A stretch of DNA of 64,000 nt, taken from CAZGAQ01 sp964523405. GTDB taxonomy: Bacteria > Planctomycetota > Phycisphaerae > UBA1845 > Fen-1342. Below are positions 34,807 to 44,414 of the stretch, one piece after another. Made by a program: the position numbers and the translations under genes. Within the stretch, counting starts at the first letter, position 1. Every line of letters starts with the position of its first letter. Where the stretch lies: positions 4,713 to 68,712 of the forward strand of contig CAZGAQ010000029.1 of NCBI GenBank assembly GCA_964523405.1, written 5' to 3'. The notes beneath the pieces were generated by a model, which saw only the letters and a program-made list of their open reading frames with translations, made no database searches and was not told the origin of the DNA.

Positions 34807-35927
34807 ACTCCTGGCAAGAGATTCCGCCGGCGCCGCGACGGCGAACGGGCCGCGCTGCGGGACCGCGCCTCCGCGCGGATCCCCGGCGCCGCCGGCGCGC
34901 CCCACGCGGCGAGTGCGCTCCGGCAGCACGCCAAGATACGCCGGCCACCGGCGCCTGTCACGGCTTCGTCTCCTATGCTGACCAAGGTAATCTGAACGCG
35001 AGGTGAAGGGCCGCTTGGCGCGCTCCGCGCAATTGTAAGAAAATGTCGGACAGCTTTGCGCACCTTTACATCGCGGCGGGACGGCGCCATGTCGGGTCAC
35101 AGTCGTGGCGCGAACGGCAGTTCCACGCACCCGTGCCGGCAGCTTGGCCGACGACGCGCATGCACCAGTTCTGGCTTCGCCTGTCGGCGGAAGTGCGCAT
35201 CACGGTGGGGCGGCTCAGGCCCGGTCACTTTTCGCGCGGAATCGCTGTGTACACGGAGCGGGCAAACCTGCCGCGCAGGGCGGAGCCGATCATGGGCGCG
35301 CCGGGTGCATGCGTTCCCACCCTCCAAAGGCGATGACGGTGCGACGCCACAGACGCTGCCCGCGCCGTGGCCTCACCGGGCCGATTTCTTTCCCATTGGT
35401 ACCGCTTGCATCACCGTGCGGGCTAGGCCGGGAGCGCGTTTGGCCGATAAGAATGGCAGCCACTGCCGGGCAAAACCGTGTACCTGACCGTCGTGAAGGG
35501 CGCTACAGCGAACCTGCCGATAGGGTGCCTTGGACGGTGCCGGCGGAACATCTCGATATGCCGGCGGCTGTCGCAGCAGTGGAGCATGCTTGTGGCGCGG
35601 TCGAGCGGACGACCCGCGCTCGCAAGCCCGTGATTCAGAAAGACTGGTGTAGTACGCCGCCCGCATGCCGGACGCTTGCGGGGACAGGCGCGGGGCTCGC
35701 ATTCCGGGGCCGCACGGCCGACGTGCGGAGGACCGGTGGAGCATGCTGTACGTGGCTTGGAGACTGAGCGCAAACGGCCGCAACCGGTGGGGGGGCCGGA
35801 TGCGACCAGGCTCGCGACGGCAGCGCGCGGGGGCCGGCCTTGCTGTTGTGCAGCGCGCGACGGGCGCGTGTCGGCCGGGAGTCTCTGCGAGCTCGCGGCC
35901 GCCCGACGGGCGGAGGCAAGGTGACGG
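34807..35927. other. 1.1-kb stretch without a recognisable gene
   Basis: Several open frames on both strands cross this stretch, but their translations are rich in Arg, Pro, Ala and Cys, lack family motifs and have no ribosome sites, so none is called. It separates the divergent efflux operon and hybrid kinase and probably carries both promoters. No hairpin or repeat stood out. Confidence 0.5.
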
Positions 35928-38231
35928 ATGAGCCCCGGCGAGGCGATGCTGCGGAGCATCTTCCGGTCGGTGCCGCAGGCCATCTGCGTGCTCGGGCCCG
36001 ACCGGACGTTGCGCCTCGTCAATGAGGGCACCGTGCGGATGTTTGGGTTGCCGCGCGCCGCGCTGGTGGGGCAAAAATCGCGCGTGCTGTATGCCACCGA
36101 GAAGGACTACGAGCACGCCGGGCGTACCGCGTACGCGACGCTGGATGAATCTGGCTGCGGCATGGCGGAAGTGTCCCTGCGCCGCGCGGACGGGCACGAG
36201 TTCCCGGCGCTGCTCAGCGTGGCGCCGCTGGCGCCGGGCGACCGGTCCGCGGGGGTCGTCGTCGTCATTACCGACATCAGTGAACGCAAGCGCGCGGAGG
36301 CCACGCTGCGCGCGAGCGAACAACGCCTGGACATGGCGCTGGAGGTCACGGGCGCCTGCGTCTGGGACGTACATCTGCCAACCGGGCGGCTCGCGCTGTC
36401 GGGGCGACTTCCGACGGCCCTGGGCTACGCCCCGGACGAATGGCCCCGGACTCTCGAGGAACTGCGGGGCCTGGTGCACCCCGAGGATCGGACCGCCGCG
36501 CGCGCGGCTTACGAGGCTCACCTGCGCGGGGAGACGGCCGTGTATTCCTCCGAGCACCGCGTCCGCCGCAAGGACGGCACCTGGAGCTGGGTCTCCGTGC
36601 ACGCCGGCATTGTTGAGCAGAGCGAGGCGGGTGTGCCGCTCCGCCTGGTGGGCTTCGGTGTCGACATCTCGGAACTGAAGGCCGCCGAGGCGGCGCTGCG
36701 GCGCAGCGAGGAGCGCTTCCGGCGCGTGGCGGACTTCACCGGGCAGCTCATCTACGAATGGGACCTCGCCAGCGACCGGGTGGATTGGTGCGGGCGGGTG
36801 CAGGCCATCACGGGCTACACGCTGGCCGAACTCAGTTCGCACGGAGCGGCGGATTGGGCGGCGCGGCTGCACCCGGAGGACCGGGAGCGCGTGCTCGCCC
36901 TGCTCGACGCGGCGCGGCGGAGGCGGCGCAACTACGTCTGCGAGTATCGCTTCCGGCGGGCCGATGGCACGTTCATGCCGGTCCGTGAGGAGGGCACGTT
37001 CCTGCGCGATGAGACGGGTCGGGTGGTGCGCATGCTGGGCGTGCTGCAGGACGTGTCTGAGCGCCAGCGGGCGGAAGCCGAGCAGGCGCACCTGCAGCGG
37101 CAACTGCACCAGGCACAGAAGATGGAGGCGATCGGGCAACTGGCGGGCGGCGTGGCACACGATTTCAACAACCTGCTGACGGTCATCATGGGCAGTGTCG
37201 ACCTGCTGCGCACCGAGCTCCGCCGCCATGGCGGGCGCGAAGAGGGGTTGCAGGCGATTGCTGAAGCGGCGGAGCAGGCCAAGGGCGTGACCCGTGCGCT
37301 GCTGACCTTCAGCCACCATTTGCCGCCGGAGAAGCGCGCGATTGACCTCGCCGACGTGGTCGGGCGCGCCATGAAGCTGCTGAAACGCCTCATCCCGGCG
37401 GCGGTCGAATGCACCGTCGTTGCGGAGCCGGGGACGCCGCTCGCCGTGGACGGAGATGCGACGCAGTTGCAGCAGGTGCTGATCAACCTGGCGGTCAACG
37501 CGCGCGACGCGATGCCGCACGGGGGCGCCCTGCGGGTGACGCTGGGGCGGCGCGACCATCCCGAACTGGGGCCGGCTTGCCCGTATGTCGGTGTCCAGGA
37601 CACGGGCGTGGGCATGTCGCCGGAAACGGCACACCACATCTTCGAGCCATTCTTCACGACCAAGGCACGCGGCCAGGGCACGGGCCTGGGCCTGGCGATC
37701 GTCCACGGAATCATGACCGAACACGGCGGCCACATCGAAGTGCAATCCACCCCCGGGGCTGGCACACGGTTCACGCTGGTCTTTCCGCCGGCGCGCGGCC
37801 TGTGCGGGAATGAGGTAGCGGACGAGCGCGCGGTCCCGCGCGGGCAGGGCGAACTGCTGTTGGTCGCCGAGGATTACGAGCAGCTGCGGCGCCTGTTCGT
37901 CTCGGAGTTGAGCGACCTGGGCTATCGCGTGGTGCCGTGTGCGGACGGCCACGCGCTGCTGCAGGCGTGGGCCGCCCACGGTCCGCAGGTGCGGCTGCTG
38001 GTGCTGGACGTGGACCTGCCCAAAGCAGACGGGCTGGAGTGCCTACGGGTGATCCGCGGGCACGGGGACCACACGCCGGCCTTGCTGCTGACGGGCAGCG
38101 TGGAGGCCAGTGTGGCGGCGCGACCCGACCAGCACACGCACCTGCTGCGCAAACCGTTCCTGATGCGCGAGCTGAGCCTGCTGGTTGCCGAATTGCTCGC
38201 CCACGCGGCCCCGGCGGAGTGCGCGCGATGA
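35928..38231 (+). CDS. Hybrid sensor histidine kinase with three PAS domains and a receiver
   Basis: 767 residues with no membrane helix, so it is probably cytoplasmic. PAS domains lie at about 8-120, 130-250 (with HPEDRTAARAAYEAHLRGET) and 255-375 (WDLASDRVDWCGRVQAITGY). HisKA has phosphoacceptor H411 in GGVAHDFNNLL, the HATPase domain has LINLAVNARDAM and GLGLAIVHGI, and the C-terminal receiver (about 640-755) has acceptor D694 in LLVLDVDLP and lysine in HLLRKPF. The stop overlaps the start of a NarL-type regulator (ATGA), which is its likely partner. Because the kinase has its own receiver, a branched or buffered relay is possible. Confidence 0.92.
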   Translation: MSPGEAMLRSIFRSVPQAICVLGPDRTLRLVNEGTVRMFGLPRAALVGQKSRVLYATEKDYEHAGRTAYATLDESGCGMAEVSLRRADGHEFPALLSVAPLAPGDRSAGVVVVITDISERKRAEATLRASEQRLDMALEVTGACVWDVHLPTGRLALSGRLPTALGYAPDEWPRTLEELRGLVHPEDRTAARAAYEAHLRGETAVYSSEHRVRRKDGTWSWVSVHAGIVEQSEAGVPLRLVGFGVDISELKAAEAALRRSEERFRRVADFTGQLIYEWDLASDRVDWCGRVQAITGYTLAELSSHGAADWAARLHPEDRERVLALLDAARRRRRNYVCEYRFRRADGTFMPVREEGTFLRDETGRVVRMLGVLQDVSERQRAEAEQAHLQRQLHQAQKMEAIGQLAGGVAHDFNNLLTVIMGSVDLLRTELRRHGGREEGLQAIAEAAEQAKGVTRALLTFSHHLPPEKRAIDLADVVGRAMKLLKRLIPAAVECTVVAEPGTPLAVDGDATQLQQVLINLAVNARDAMPHGGALRVTLGRRDHPELGPACPYVGVQDTGVGMSPETAHHIFEPFFTTKARGQGTGLGLAIVHGIMTEHGGHIEVQSTPGAGTRFTLVFPPARGLCGNEVADERAVPRGQGELLLVAEDYEQLRRLFVSELSDLGYRVVPCADGHALLQAWAAHGPQVRLLVLDVDLPKADGLECLRVIRGHGDHTPALLLTGSVEASVAARPDQHTHLLRKPFLMRELSLLVAELLAHAAPAECAR

Positions 38232-38884
38232 GCGGGCCCATTCGACTGCTGCTGGCAGACGACCACGCCATGCTCCGGCAGGCGCTGGCAGACCGCCTCG
38301 GCCGCGAACCGGACTTCGTCGTCGTGGACACCGCGGCGAACGGCGAGCAGGCGTGCGCCGCGGCCTTGCAGCACCAGCCGCACATTGTCGTTCTTGACAT
38401 CGAGATGGAGGGGCTCAACAGCTTCGAGGCGGCGCGGTGCATCCGAGCGCGTTGCGCGTGTACGCAGATCGTGTTTCTCAGCGGGTTCTGGAGCGACACC
38501 CACATTGAGCAGGCTCTGGCGGCCGGGGCGGCCGGTTACGTCGCCAAGGCTGAGGCGCCGGAGACGCTGGTGCGCGCCTTGCGCGACGTGGCGGCGGGGC
38601 GCAGCTATCTCTCGCCCAGTGTGCGCAGCCGGTTGATCGTCGGCGAGCAGGGACTACGGCTGACGCGGACGCGCCAGCCGCGCGGGGCGACCCTGACGGC
38701 GCGGGAGCGGGAGGTGCTGCGGTACGTGGCTCAGGGCCTGTCCGAAAAGGAGACGGCGGCGCGGCTGCACGTCAGCCTCGCCACCGTGCACAACCACTGC
38801 ACGCGCGTGATGGCCAAGCTCGACATCCACAATCGCATCGACCTGGCGCGTTTCGCCATCCGCGAGGGGCTGGTCGAGGCCTGA
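38228..38884 (+). CDS. NarL/FixJ-type response regulator
   Basis: 218 residues. The receiver has the acidic pair in LLLADDHAMLRQAL, acceptor D57 in IVVLDIEMEG and lysine in GYVAKAEAPETLVRA. The C-terminal HTH reads TAREREVLRYVAQGLSEKE and LHVSLATVHNHCTRVMAKLD, a LuxR-class domain. The usual proline two residues after the acceptor segment (DxxMP) is glutamate here. It is coupled with the hybrid kinase by ATGA. A chemoreceptor gene follows 293 bases on. Confidence 0.92.
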   Translation: MSGPIRLLLADDHAMLRQALADRLGREPDFVVVDTAANGEQACAAALQHQPHIVVLDIEMEGLNSFEAARCIRARCACTQIVFLSGFWSDTHIEQALAAGAAGYVAKAEAPETLVRALRDVAAGRSYLSPSVRSRLIVGEQGLRLTRTRQPRGATLTAREREVLRYVAQGLSEKETAARLHVSLATVHNHCTRVMAKLDIHNRIDLARFAIREGLVEA

Positions 38885-39177
38885 TGCGGCCGGGGTGCGG
38901 CGGAAGAGGAGGGGAAACTCGGCTCCAGGATGTCTCCATTTTACGTGCGCGCCGCTGGATTGATCTGTGCAGACCATGCGCAGCGGGGGCCGCTTGGTCG
39001 ATGCAAGGGGTGAAGCTGGGGCCGGACCCCAGTCGCCGGGTTGAGACGAGAGCGCGGCGCACCGCCACCGCCTCACGTTGGACGGTGGACCGGGCGTGCG
39101 CAGTAGCGGGCCGGTGGCACGGGCGTCGTGCCGCCTCTGGGCCGCGGGCCGCGCGCCGCACGAATGAGGAGCATGCG

Positions 39178-41148
39178 ATGTTCAAGAGGATGAGCCTGTC
39201 TTTGAAGATCGGCAGTGGCTTTGGTGCTCTGATCGCGATCGCGGTCGTGCTGGGTGGTTTGTCGGTCTGGAACATGAAGAGCGTCGAGGGGCAGTCCACC
39301 GTGCTGGCCCGCGAGTACATGCCGGAGGTGGGCATCGCCAATGCCGTGCAGGGCGGCGCCCTGCAGACGATGTACAACCTGCGCGGCTACATGTACACCA
39401 GTGAAGCCGGCTTCCTGAACGACGGCAAGAAGTACCTGGCCGACACGAAGAAGGCCCTCGATGACGCCGCGCAGCTCGCGGCCCGTTCCCCCCATCTGAA
39501 CGCGCTCAAGGAGCAGGTGCAGACGGGCACGGCGCAGATCGAGGAGTACGAGAATCTGCTCGGCCAGACCTGCGCCAAGATGGACGCGATCGACAAGGGC
39601 CGCGCCACTCTCATCGAGATCGCCGGCCGCTACGTGAAGGGCTGCCAGGACTTCCTGAATCGCGAGCTGGAGGAGCTGCAGAAGGGCTCCGGGGCCGACG
39701 CGGATGCCGCGCACGCGAAACAGAGCCTGGAGCAGGTCACGCTGATGGTGGATCTGACCAACGTGCTCAGCGCCACGCGCGTGGCGTTCTGGAAGGGCAT
39801 GGCCCTGCGGCAGACCAGCTGCTTCGATGAGGCCATCAAGAACTTCGAGACCATCGATCAGAAGCTGGAACAGCTCAAAGCGCTGACCCGGGACGACGCC
39901 CAACTCAAGAGCATCGAGCAGATGCGCACCGACGGGCAGACCTACCGCGCGACGCTGGCCACCCTGATCACCGACTGGCAGGCCCGCGATGAGATCGGCA
40001 AGAAGCGCGGTGCGGCCGCCACGGGCGTGCTCGAAAAGGCTGCGGCCATGTCGCAGAGCGGCATCGATGACACCAACCGCGTTGCTGCCACCTCCGTGTC
40101 CTTGCTGTCCACCGCTTCGCTGGTCATGACGATCGGCCTCGGCGTGGCGGCGGTCGTGGGCGTGCTGCTGGGCGTGTTCATCACGCGCGGCATCACCAAG
40201 CCGATCGGCCGCATCATCGCCGGCCTCACGGAAGGGGCCACGCAGGTCTCCGAGGCGTCGGGCCAGGTCTCCAATTCGGCCCAGAGCCTCGCCGAAGGCG
40301 CCAGCGAGCAGGCTTCGTCCCTGGAGGAAACCTCCAGCGCCCTCGAACAGATGGCCGCCATGACGCGAACCAGCGCCGAGAACGCCAAGCAGGCACGCGA
40401 GAGCGCCGAGGAAGCCCGTCGGGCCGCCGAAGCGGGCGACAAGACGATGACCCAGCTCAACGATGCCATGACCGCGATCAACGAATCGTCGGGTCAGATC
40501 AGCAAGATCATCAAGGTCATCGAGGAGATCGCCTTCCAGACCAACCTGCTCGCGCTCAATGCCGCCGTCGAGGCCGCCCGAGCCGGCGAGCACGGCAAGG
40601 GCTTCGCCGTGGTGGCCGAGGAAGTCCGCAACCTGGCTCAGCGCTGTGCCACGGCCGCCAAGGATACGACGAACCTGATCGAAGGCTCGGTGCAGCGGGC
40701 CAAGCAGGGCGCCGACATCGCGACCGACGTGGGCAAGGCCCTCAGCGGCATCGTCTCCGAGGTCACCAAGGTGTCCGAGCTGATCAACGGGATCGCCCGC
40801 GCGAGCGAGGAGCAGGCGCAGGGCGTGGATCAGGTGAACACCGCTGTCTCGCAGATGGACAAGATCACGCAGTCGAACGCGGCCGGCGCGGAAGAGTCGG
40901 CTTCCGCCGCCGAAGAGCTGTCCAGCCAGGCCGTGACGGTGAACGCGGTCGTAGCCGAGTTGGCCGCGCTCGTGAAAGGCGGCAGCAGTGACGCCAGTGC
41001 GGACAGCGCCCCGGTGGCCGCCGCGACGCGGCCGGCGAAGAGCGTCAAGAACATGGTCGTGCCGCGGCTTAAGAAGCCGGGTGGCGCGGCCAAACCAGTC
41101 AGTTCCGAGGTGACGCCGAGCGGAGAAGGTCAGTTGAGCGAGTTCTAG
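39178..41148 (+). CDS. Methyl-accepting chemotaxis protein
   Basis: 656 residues from ATG 39178, with GAGGA 8-12 bases upstream. Helix 1 (about 12-32), a helical periplasmic sensor (about 33-310) and helix 2 (about 318-340) precede a HAMP-like segment and the signalling domain. The hairpin tip is fully conserved: EEIAFQTNLLALNAAVEAAR and GEHGKGFAVVAEEVRNLAQR. Methylation-helix sequences flank it. The last 60 residues are Ala/Ser-rich, then a basic stretch and QLSEF. It would sense a periplasmic ligand and control CheA, which is not encoded here. A strong hairpin follows the stop. Confidence 0.93.
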   Translation: MFKRMSLSLKIGSGFGALIAIAVVLGGLSVWNMKSVEGQSTVLAREYMPEVGIANAVQGGALQTMYNLRGYMYTSEAGFLNDGKKYLADTKKALDDAAQLAARSPHLNALKEQVQTGTAQIEEYENLLGQTCAKMDAIDKGRATLIEIAGRYVKGCQDFLNRELEELQKGSGADADAAHAKQSLEQVTLMVDLTNVLSATRVAFWKGMALRQTSCFDEAIKNFETIDQKLEQLKALTRDDAQLKSIEQMRTDGQTYRATLATLITDWQARDEIGKKRGAAATGVLEKAAAMSQSGIDDTNRVAATSVSLLSTASLVMTIGLGVAAVVGVLLGVFITRGITKPIGRIIAGLTEGATQVSEASGQVSNSAQSLAEGASEQASSLEETSSALEQMAAMTRTSAENAKQARESAEEARRAAEAGDKTMTQLNDAMTAINESSGQISKIIKVIEEIAFQTNLLALNAAVEAARAGEHGKGFAVVAEEVRNLAQRCATAAKDTTNLIEGSVQRAKQGADIATDVGKALSGIVSEVTKVSELINGIARASEEQAQGVDQVNTAVSQMDKITQSNAAGAEESASAAEELSSQAVTVNAVVAELAALVKGGSSDASADSAPVAAATRPAKSVKNMVVPRLKKPGGAAKPVSSEVTPSGEGQLSEF

Positions 41149-41176
41149 TCGCAACGAATCCAGTTTCATGTGCCCT

Positions 41177-41211
41177 GGGCAGCGCCGTCACGCTCTCTGA
41201 CGGCGCTGCCC
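41177..41211 (+). terminator. Strong hairpin after the chemoreceptor gene
   Basis: A perfect 14-bp stem (GGGCAGCGCCGTCA / TGACGGCGCTGCCC) with a 7-base loop starts 29 bases after the stop. The following bases are pyrimidine-rich (TCCCTCCTTTCC) rather than a pure T-run, common for terminators in GC-rich genomes. Confidence 0.75.
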
Positions 41212-41417
41212 TCCCTCCTTTCCGGCGCCGGGGGGCTTGCCGTGACGGCCTGTTCGGCCGGTTGATCGCGGACCGCCGCTACCTCCGCCCGCCGCACTTC
41301 GTTGCATTACTCCCGCCCCCGGCGCGTTATGCTATCGGGGTGAGTCTGCGCTGCGTGCCCCGGGGTTCGTCCTGCGGATGGGCGGAGCCCGGCGCACTCG
41401 ACGGGTTGAGGTAGGCC

Positions 41418-43001
41418 GTGATTCGACACGCCCGGATGCTGTGGCTGGTCCTGCCGCTGGGCGGCCTGGCCACCTGCGTGGCGGCGGCCCCGCCGCGGGC
41501 CCCCTACGAAACCGACGACACGGCCGTGACCACGCGCCCGGCCGCTTCCGCGCGGCTGGACGAGCTGGCGCAAGCGCCGCTGCGGGAACGGGGTTTGGCT
41601 CCGGCCCACCTGTGCTCGGACGAAGTCTTTGTGCGGCGCGTGTTCCTGGACGTCATCGGGACTCTGCCGGAGCCGGGGGAGGTGCGCGGTTTCCTGGACG
41701 ACCCGCGGCCGGACAAACGCGAAATCCTGGTGGACGCCCTGCTGGCGCGGCCGGAGTTTGCAGAGTATTGGGCTCTGAAATGGTGCGACCTGCTGCGGGT
41801 GAAGGCTGAGTTCCCCATCAACCTCTGGCCGAACGCCGTGCAGGCTTACCACCGCTGGATTCTGATGACGCTGCGCGAGAACTGGCCGTACGACCGGTTT
41901 GCGCGGGCCCTGCTGACGTCGAGCGGGAGCAACTTTCGCGAGCCCGCGGTGAATTTCTTTCGTGCCGTGCAAGGACGCGAGCCGGCCGACCTCGCGGGAG
42001 CCGTCGCGCTGACGTTCATGGGCGTGCGGCTGGACAAGTGGCCGCCAGAGCGGCGCGCTGCCCTGGCGGTGTTCTTCTCGCAGGTCGGGTACAAAAAGAC
42101 GACCGAGTGGAAAGAGGAGATCGTGCTGTGGCAGCCGCGCCAGATGACCGCGCTGGACGCGGTGCTGCCGGACGGCACGACCGTGCAGCTCTCGCCGGAC
42201 CGCGACCCGCGGCGGGCGTTCGCGCAATGGCTGCTCACCCCGGAGAACCCCTACTTCACGCGCAACATCGCGAATCGCGTGTGGTCGTGGCTCCTCGGCC
42301 GCGGCATCATCCACGAGCCGGATGACATTCGCCCGGACAATCCGCCTGCGAATCCCGAACTGCTGCAATATCTCGAAGAACGGCTCGTCTACAGCGCGTA
42401 CGACCTGCGGCTGCTCTTCCGGCTGATCCTGCTCTCCCGCATCTACCAGCAGTCGGCCGTGCCACAGAGCGACGACCCCGACGCGGAGCGGCTGTTCGCG
42501 TTCTATCCGGTGCGGCGGCTGGAGGCAGAGGTGCTCGCGGACGCCCTGTCCTGGATCGGTGGGACCGGTGAGCGCTACACGAGCATGATCCCGGAGCCGA
42601 CGACGTACATTCCCGAAGACGAGCGTTCGATCGAGCTGGCGGACGGCAGCATCACCAGCCCGTTTCTGGAAATGTTCGGGCGGCCGGCCCGTGACACGGG
42701 GCTCGAGTCCGAGCGCAACAATCTGCCGAACGACACGCAGCGGCTGCACCTGCTGAACTCGACGGATGTGCAGAAGAAGATCGAGCGCAGCGGGCGCCTG
42801 CGCAAGGCCTTTGATAACGCCCGCGGTGATCGCAAGAAGATCATCCGCGAAACGTACCTGATCCTGCTCGCACGCTACCCGACCGACGAGGAACTGGAGC
42901 ACGCGACGGCGTATTTCCCGGGGGGGAAGGTGTCGCGCGAGGCGGCTACCGACTTGGCGTGGGCGCTGATCAACTCCAAGGAGTTCTTGTACCGGCATTA
43001 G
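41418..43001 (+). CDS. Planctomycete DUF1549/DUF1553 protein
   Basis: 527 residues with a signal peptide (to about ATCVAAAPP). DUF1549 lies at about 45-230 (FVRRVFLDVIGTLPEPGEVR, YWALKWCDLLRVK, YDRFARALLTSSGSNFREPA) and DUF1553 at about 265-525 (RRAFAQWLLTPENPYFTRNI, ANRVWSWLLGRGIIHEPDD, RLEAEVLADALSW, LLARYPTDEEL). These proteins are hallmarks of planctomycetes and are usually paired with DUF1501 proteins, as here. The N-terminal cytochrome c or PPC domains found in larger relatives are absent. Start ATG 41418. The function is unknown; a role in export or processing of periplasmic substrates is only inferred. Confidence 0.92.
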   Translation: MIRHARMLWLVLPLGGLATCVAAAPPRAPYETDDTAVTTRPAASARLDELAQAPLRERGLAPAHLCSDEVFVRRVFLDVIGTLPEPGEVRGFLDDPRPDKREILVDALLARPEFAEYWALKWCDLLRVKAEFPINLWPNAVQAYHRWILMTLRENWPYDRFARALLTSSGSNFREPAVNFFRAVQGREPADLAGAVALTFMGVRLDKWPPERRAALAVFFSQVGYKKTTEWKEEIVLWQPRQMTALDAVLPDGTTVQLSPDRDPRRAFAQWLLTPENPYFTRNIANRVWSWLLGRGIIHEPDDIRPDNPPANPELLQYLEERLVYSAYDLRLLFRLILLSRIYQQSAVPQSDDPDAERLFAFYPVRRLEAEVLADALSWIGGTGERYTSMIPEPTTYIPEDERSIELADGSITSPFLEMFGRPARDTGLESERNNLPNDTQRLHLLNSTDVQKKIERSGRLRKAFDNARGDRKKIIRETYLILLARYPTDEELEHATAYFPGGKVSREAATDLAWALINSKEFLYRH

Positions 43002-43013
43002 GAGGTACCGGCC

Positions 43014-44414
43014 GTGCGCGACCCCTGGGACAAACTGACGCGGCGGGCTGTGCTGCAGCGCGGTCTGGCGGGCATGGCGGGGCTGGCTTTCACCACGCCG
43101 GCCGGGCTGCAGGTCTGGGCGGGCACCGCACCGCCAGCGACCACCAAGCCAACCGTCAGGTCGACGACGAAACCGACCACCAAGCCGGCGCCGCGCCCGC
43201 TGCAGGCGAAGGCGCAGGCCGTCATCCAAATCTGGCTGTGGGGCGGGGCGTGTCATCTGGATACGTTCGACCCCAAGCCGGGGGCGGGCGCGGACTACTG
43301 CGGGCCGCTCAACAAGCCGCTGGCGACGAACGTGAAGGGCATCCAGGTCAGCGAACTCCTGCCCCTGCTCGCGCAGCGCGCCGACCTGTACACCCTGATC
43401 CGCAGCATGACGCACGGCAACAACGGACACGAAACGGCGGCCTACATGGTGCAGACCGGGCGCAAACCCGGCGAGCGGCTGGTCTACCCCTGCATCGGCG
43501 CGGTCGTGTCCTGCTTCAAAGGCTACGATCACGGCTATACGGGCAAGGTGCCACCGTACATTGTGCTGACGTCGCCCCTGGGACGCTTCTCGGAAGCCGG
43601 CTTCCTGGGCTCGCGCTACAAGCCCTTCGCCACGGGCGGCGACCCGGCCCGGCCGCGCTTCGCCGTCGAGGGCATCGTGGCCGAAGGAATCAGCGATGAG
43701 CGGCAGCGCGCGCGACGGACGTTGCTGCACGACCTGGACACGCTCGGCCAGACGCTGCCCGACGACCCGACGTTACAGAAGCTCGACCAGTGCGAGGAAG
43801 CCGCCTACGACCTGATCCTGGGCGACACGGCCAAGCTCTTCGATCTGGGATCCGAGGCGGACGCGATCCGCGAGCAGTACGGGAAGAACACCTTCGGACA
43901 GTCGTGCCTGGTCGCCCGGCGCCTCGTCGAGCAGGGCGTGAAGTTCATCGCCATCAACTATCGCGGCTGGGATACGCACAAGCAGCACTTCGAGATCATG
44001 AAGCGCAAGCTGCCGGAGCTGGACCGCGGCTTGGCGACGCTGCTGGGCGAGTTGAAGGAACGCGGGTTGCTCGACAGCACGATCGTGTGGTGCTGTGGCG
44101 AGTTCGGCCGGACGCCGCGCGTGCAGTGGGAAGCGCCCTGGAACGGCGGCCGCGGGCACTATGGCGAGTGCTTCTCCGCGCTCGTGGCCGGCGGCGGCTT
44201 CAAAGGCGGGCAGGTCGTGGGGGCGTCCGACGCGCGGGGTGAGCGCGTCGCGCAGCGGCCGGTGTATCCGCACGACATGATCGGCAGCATGTACACGCTG
44301 CTGGGGATCGATCCCGAGGGATTGTTGCCGCATCCCGCCGGGCTGGAGGTCCGCGTGACGCCCGCGGCGGAAGAGGGGGCGAAGGACGGCGGCCGGCTCA
44401 AGGAGATCATGTGA
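43014..44414 (+). CDS. DUF1501 protein with Tat-type signal
   Basis: 466 residues from GTG 43014, with AGGAGG 6-11 bases upstream. The N-terminus reads DKLTRRAVLQRGLAGMAGLA, a twin-arginine-like signal. The core fits the DUF1501 (sulfatase-like) family: IQIWLWGGACHLDTFDPKPG, MTHGNNGHETAAYM, YRGWDTHKQHFEIM, VWCCGEFGRTPRVQ and GRGHYGECFSALVAGGGFKG. A threonine/lysine-rich linker (TTKPTVRSTTKPTTKPAP) follows the signal. The family belongs to the alkaline-phosphatase-like superfamily, but activity is unproven. Its stop overlaps the next start (GTGA). Confidence 0.92.
   Translation: MRDPWDKLTRRAVLQRGLAGMAGLAFTTPAGLQVWAGTAPPATTKPTVRSTTKPTTKPAPRPLQAKAQAVIQIWLWGGACHLDTFDPKPGAGADYCGPLNKPLATNVKGIQVSELLPLLAQRADLYTLIRSMTHGNNGHETAAYMVQTGRKPGERLVYPCIGAVVSCFKGYDHGYTGKVPPYIVLTSPLGRFSEAGFLGSRYKPFATGGDPARPRFAVEGIVAEGISDERQRARRTLLHDLDTLGQTLPDDPTLQKLDQCEEAAYDLILGDTAKLFDLGSEADAIREQYGKNTFGQSCLVARRLVEQGVKFIAINYRGWDTHKQHFEIMKRKLPELDRGLATLLGELKERGLLDSTIVWCCGEFGRTPRVQWEAPWNGGRGHYGECFSALVAGGGFKGGQVVGASDARGERVAQRPVYPHDMIGSMYTLLGIDPEGLLPHPAGLEVRVTPAAEEGAKDGGRLKEIM

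Noticed and set aside
35373..37979. A minus-strand frame of about 870 codons
   Set aside because: Antisense to the hybrid histidine kinase; no domain pattern.
41302..41333. Possible promoter TTGCAT / TATGCT before the DUF1549 gene
   Set aside because: The spacing is 20 bases, too long for a usual sigma-70 promoter, and no other support was seen.
41307..43730. A minus-strand frame of about 800 codons
   Set aside because: Antisense to the DUF1549 and DUF1501 genes; composition typical of shadow frames.
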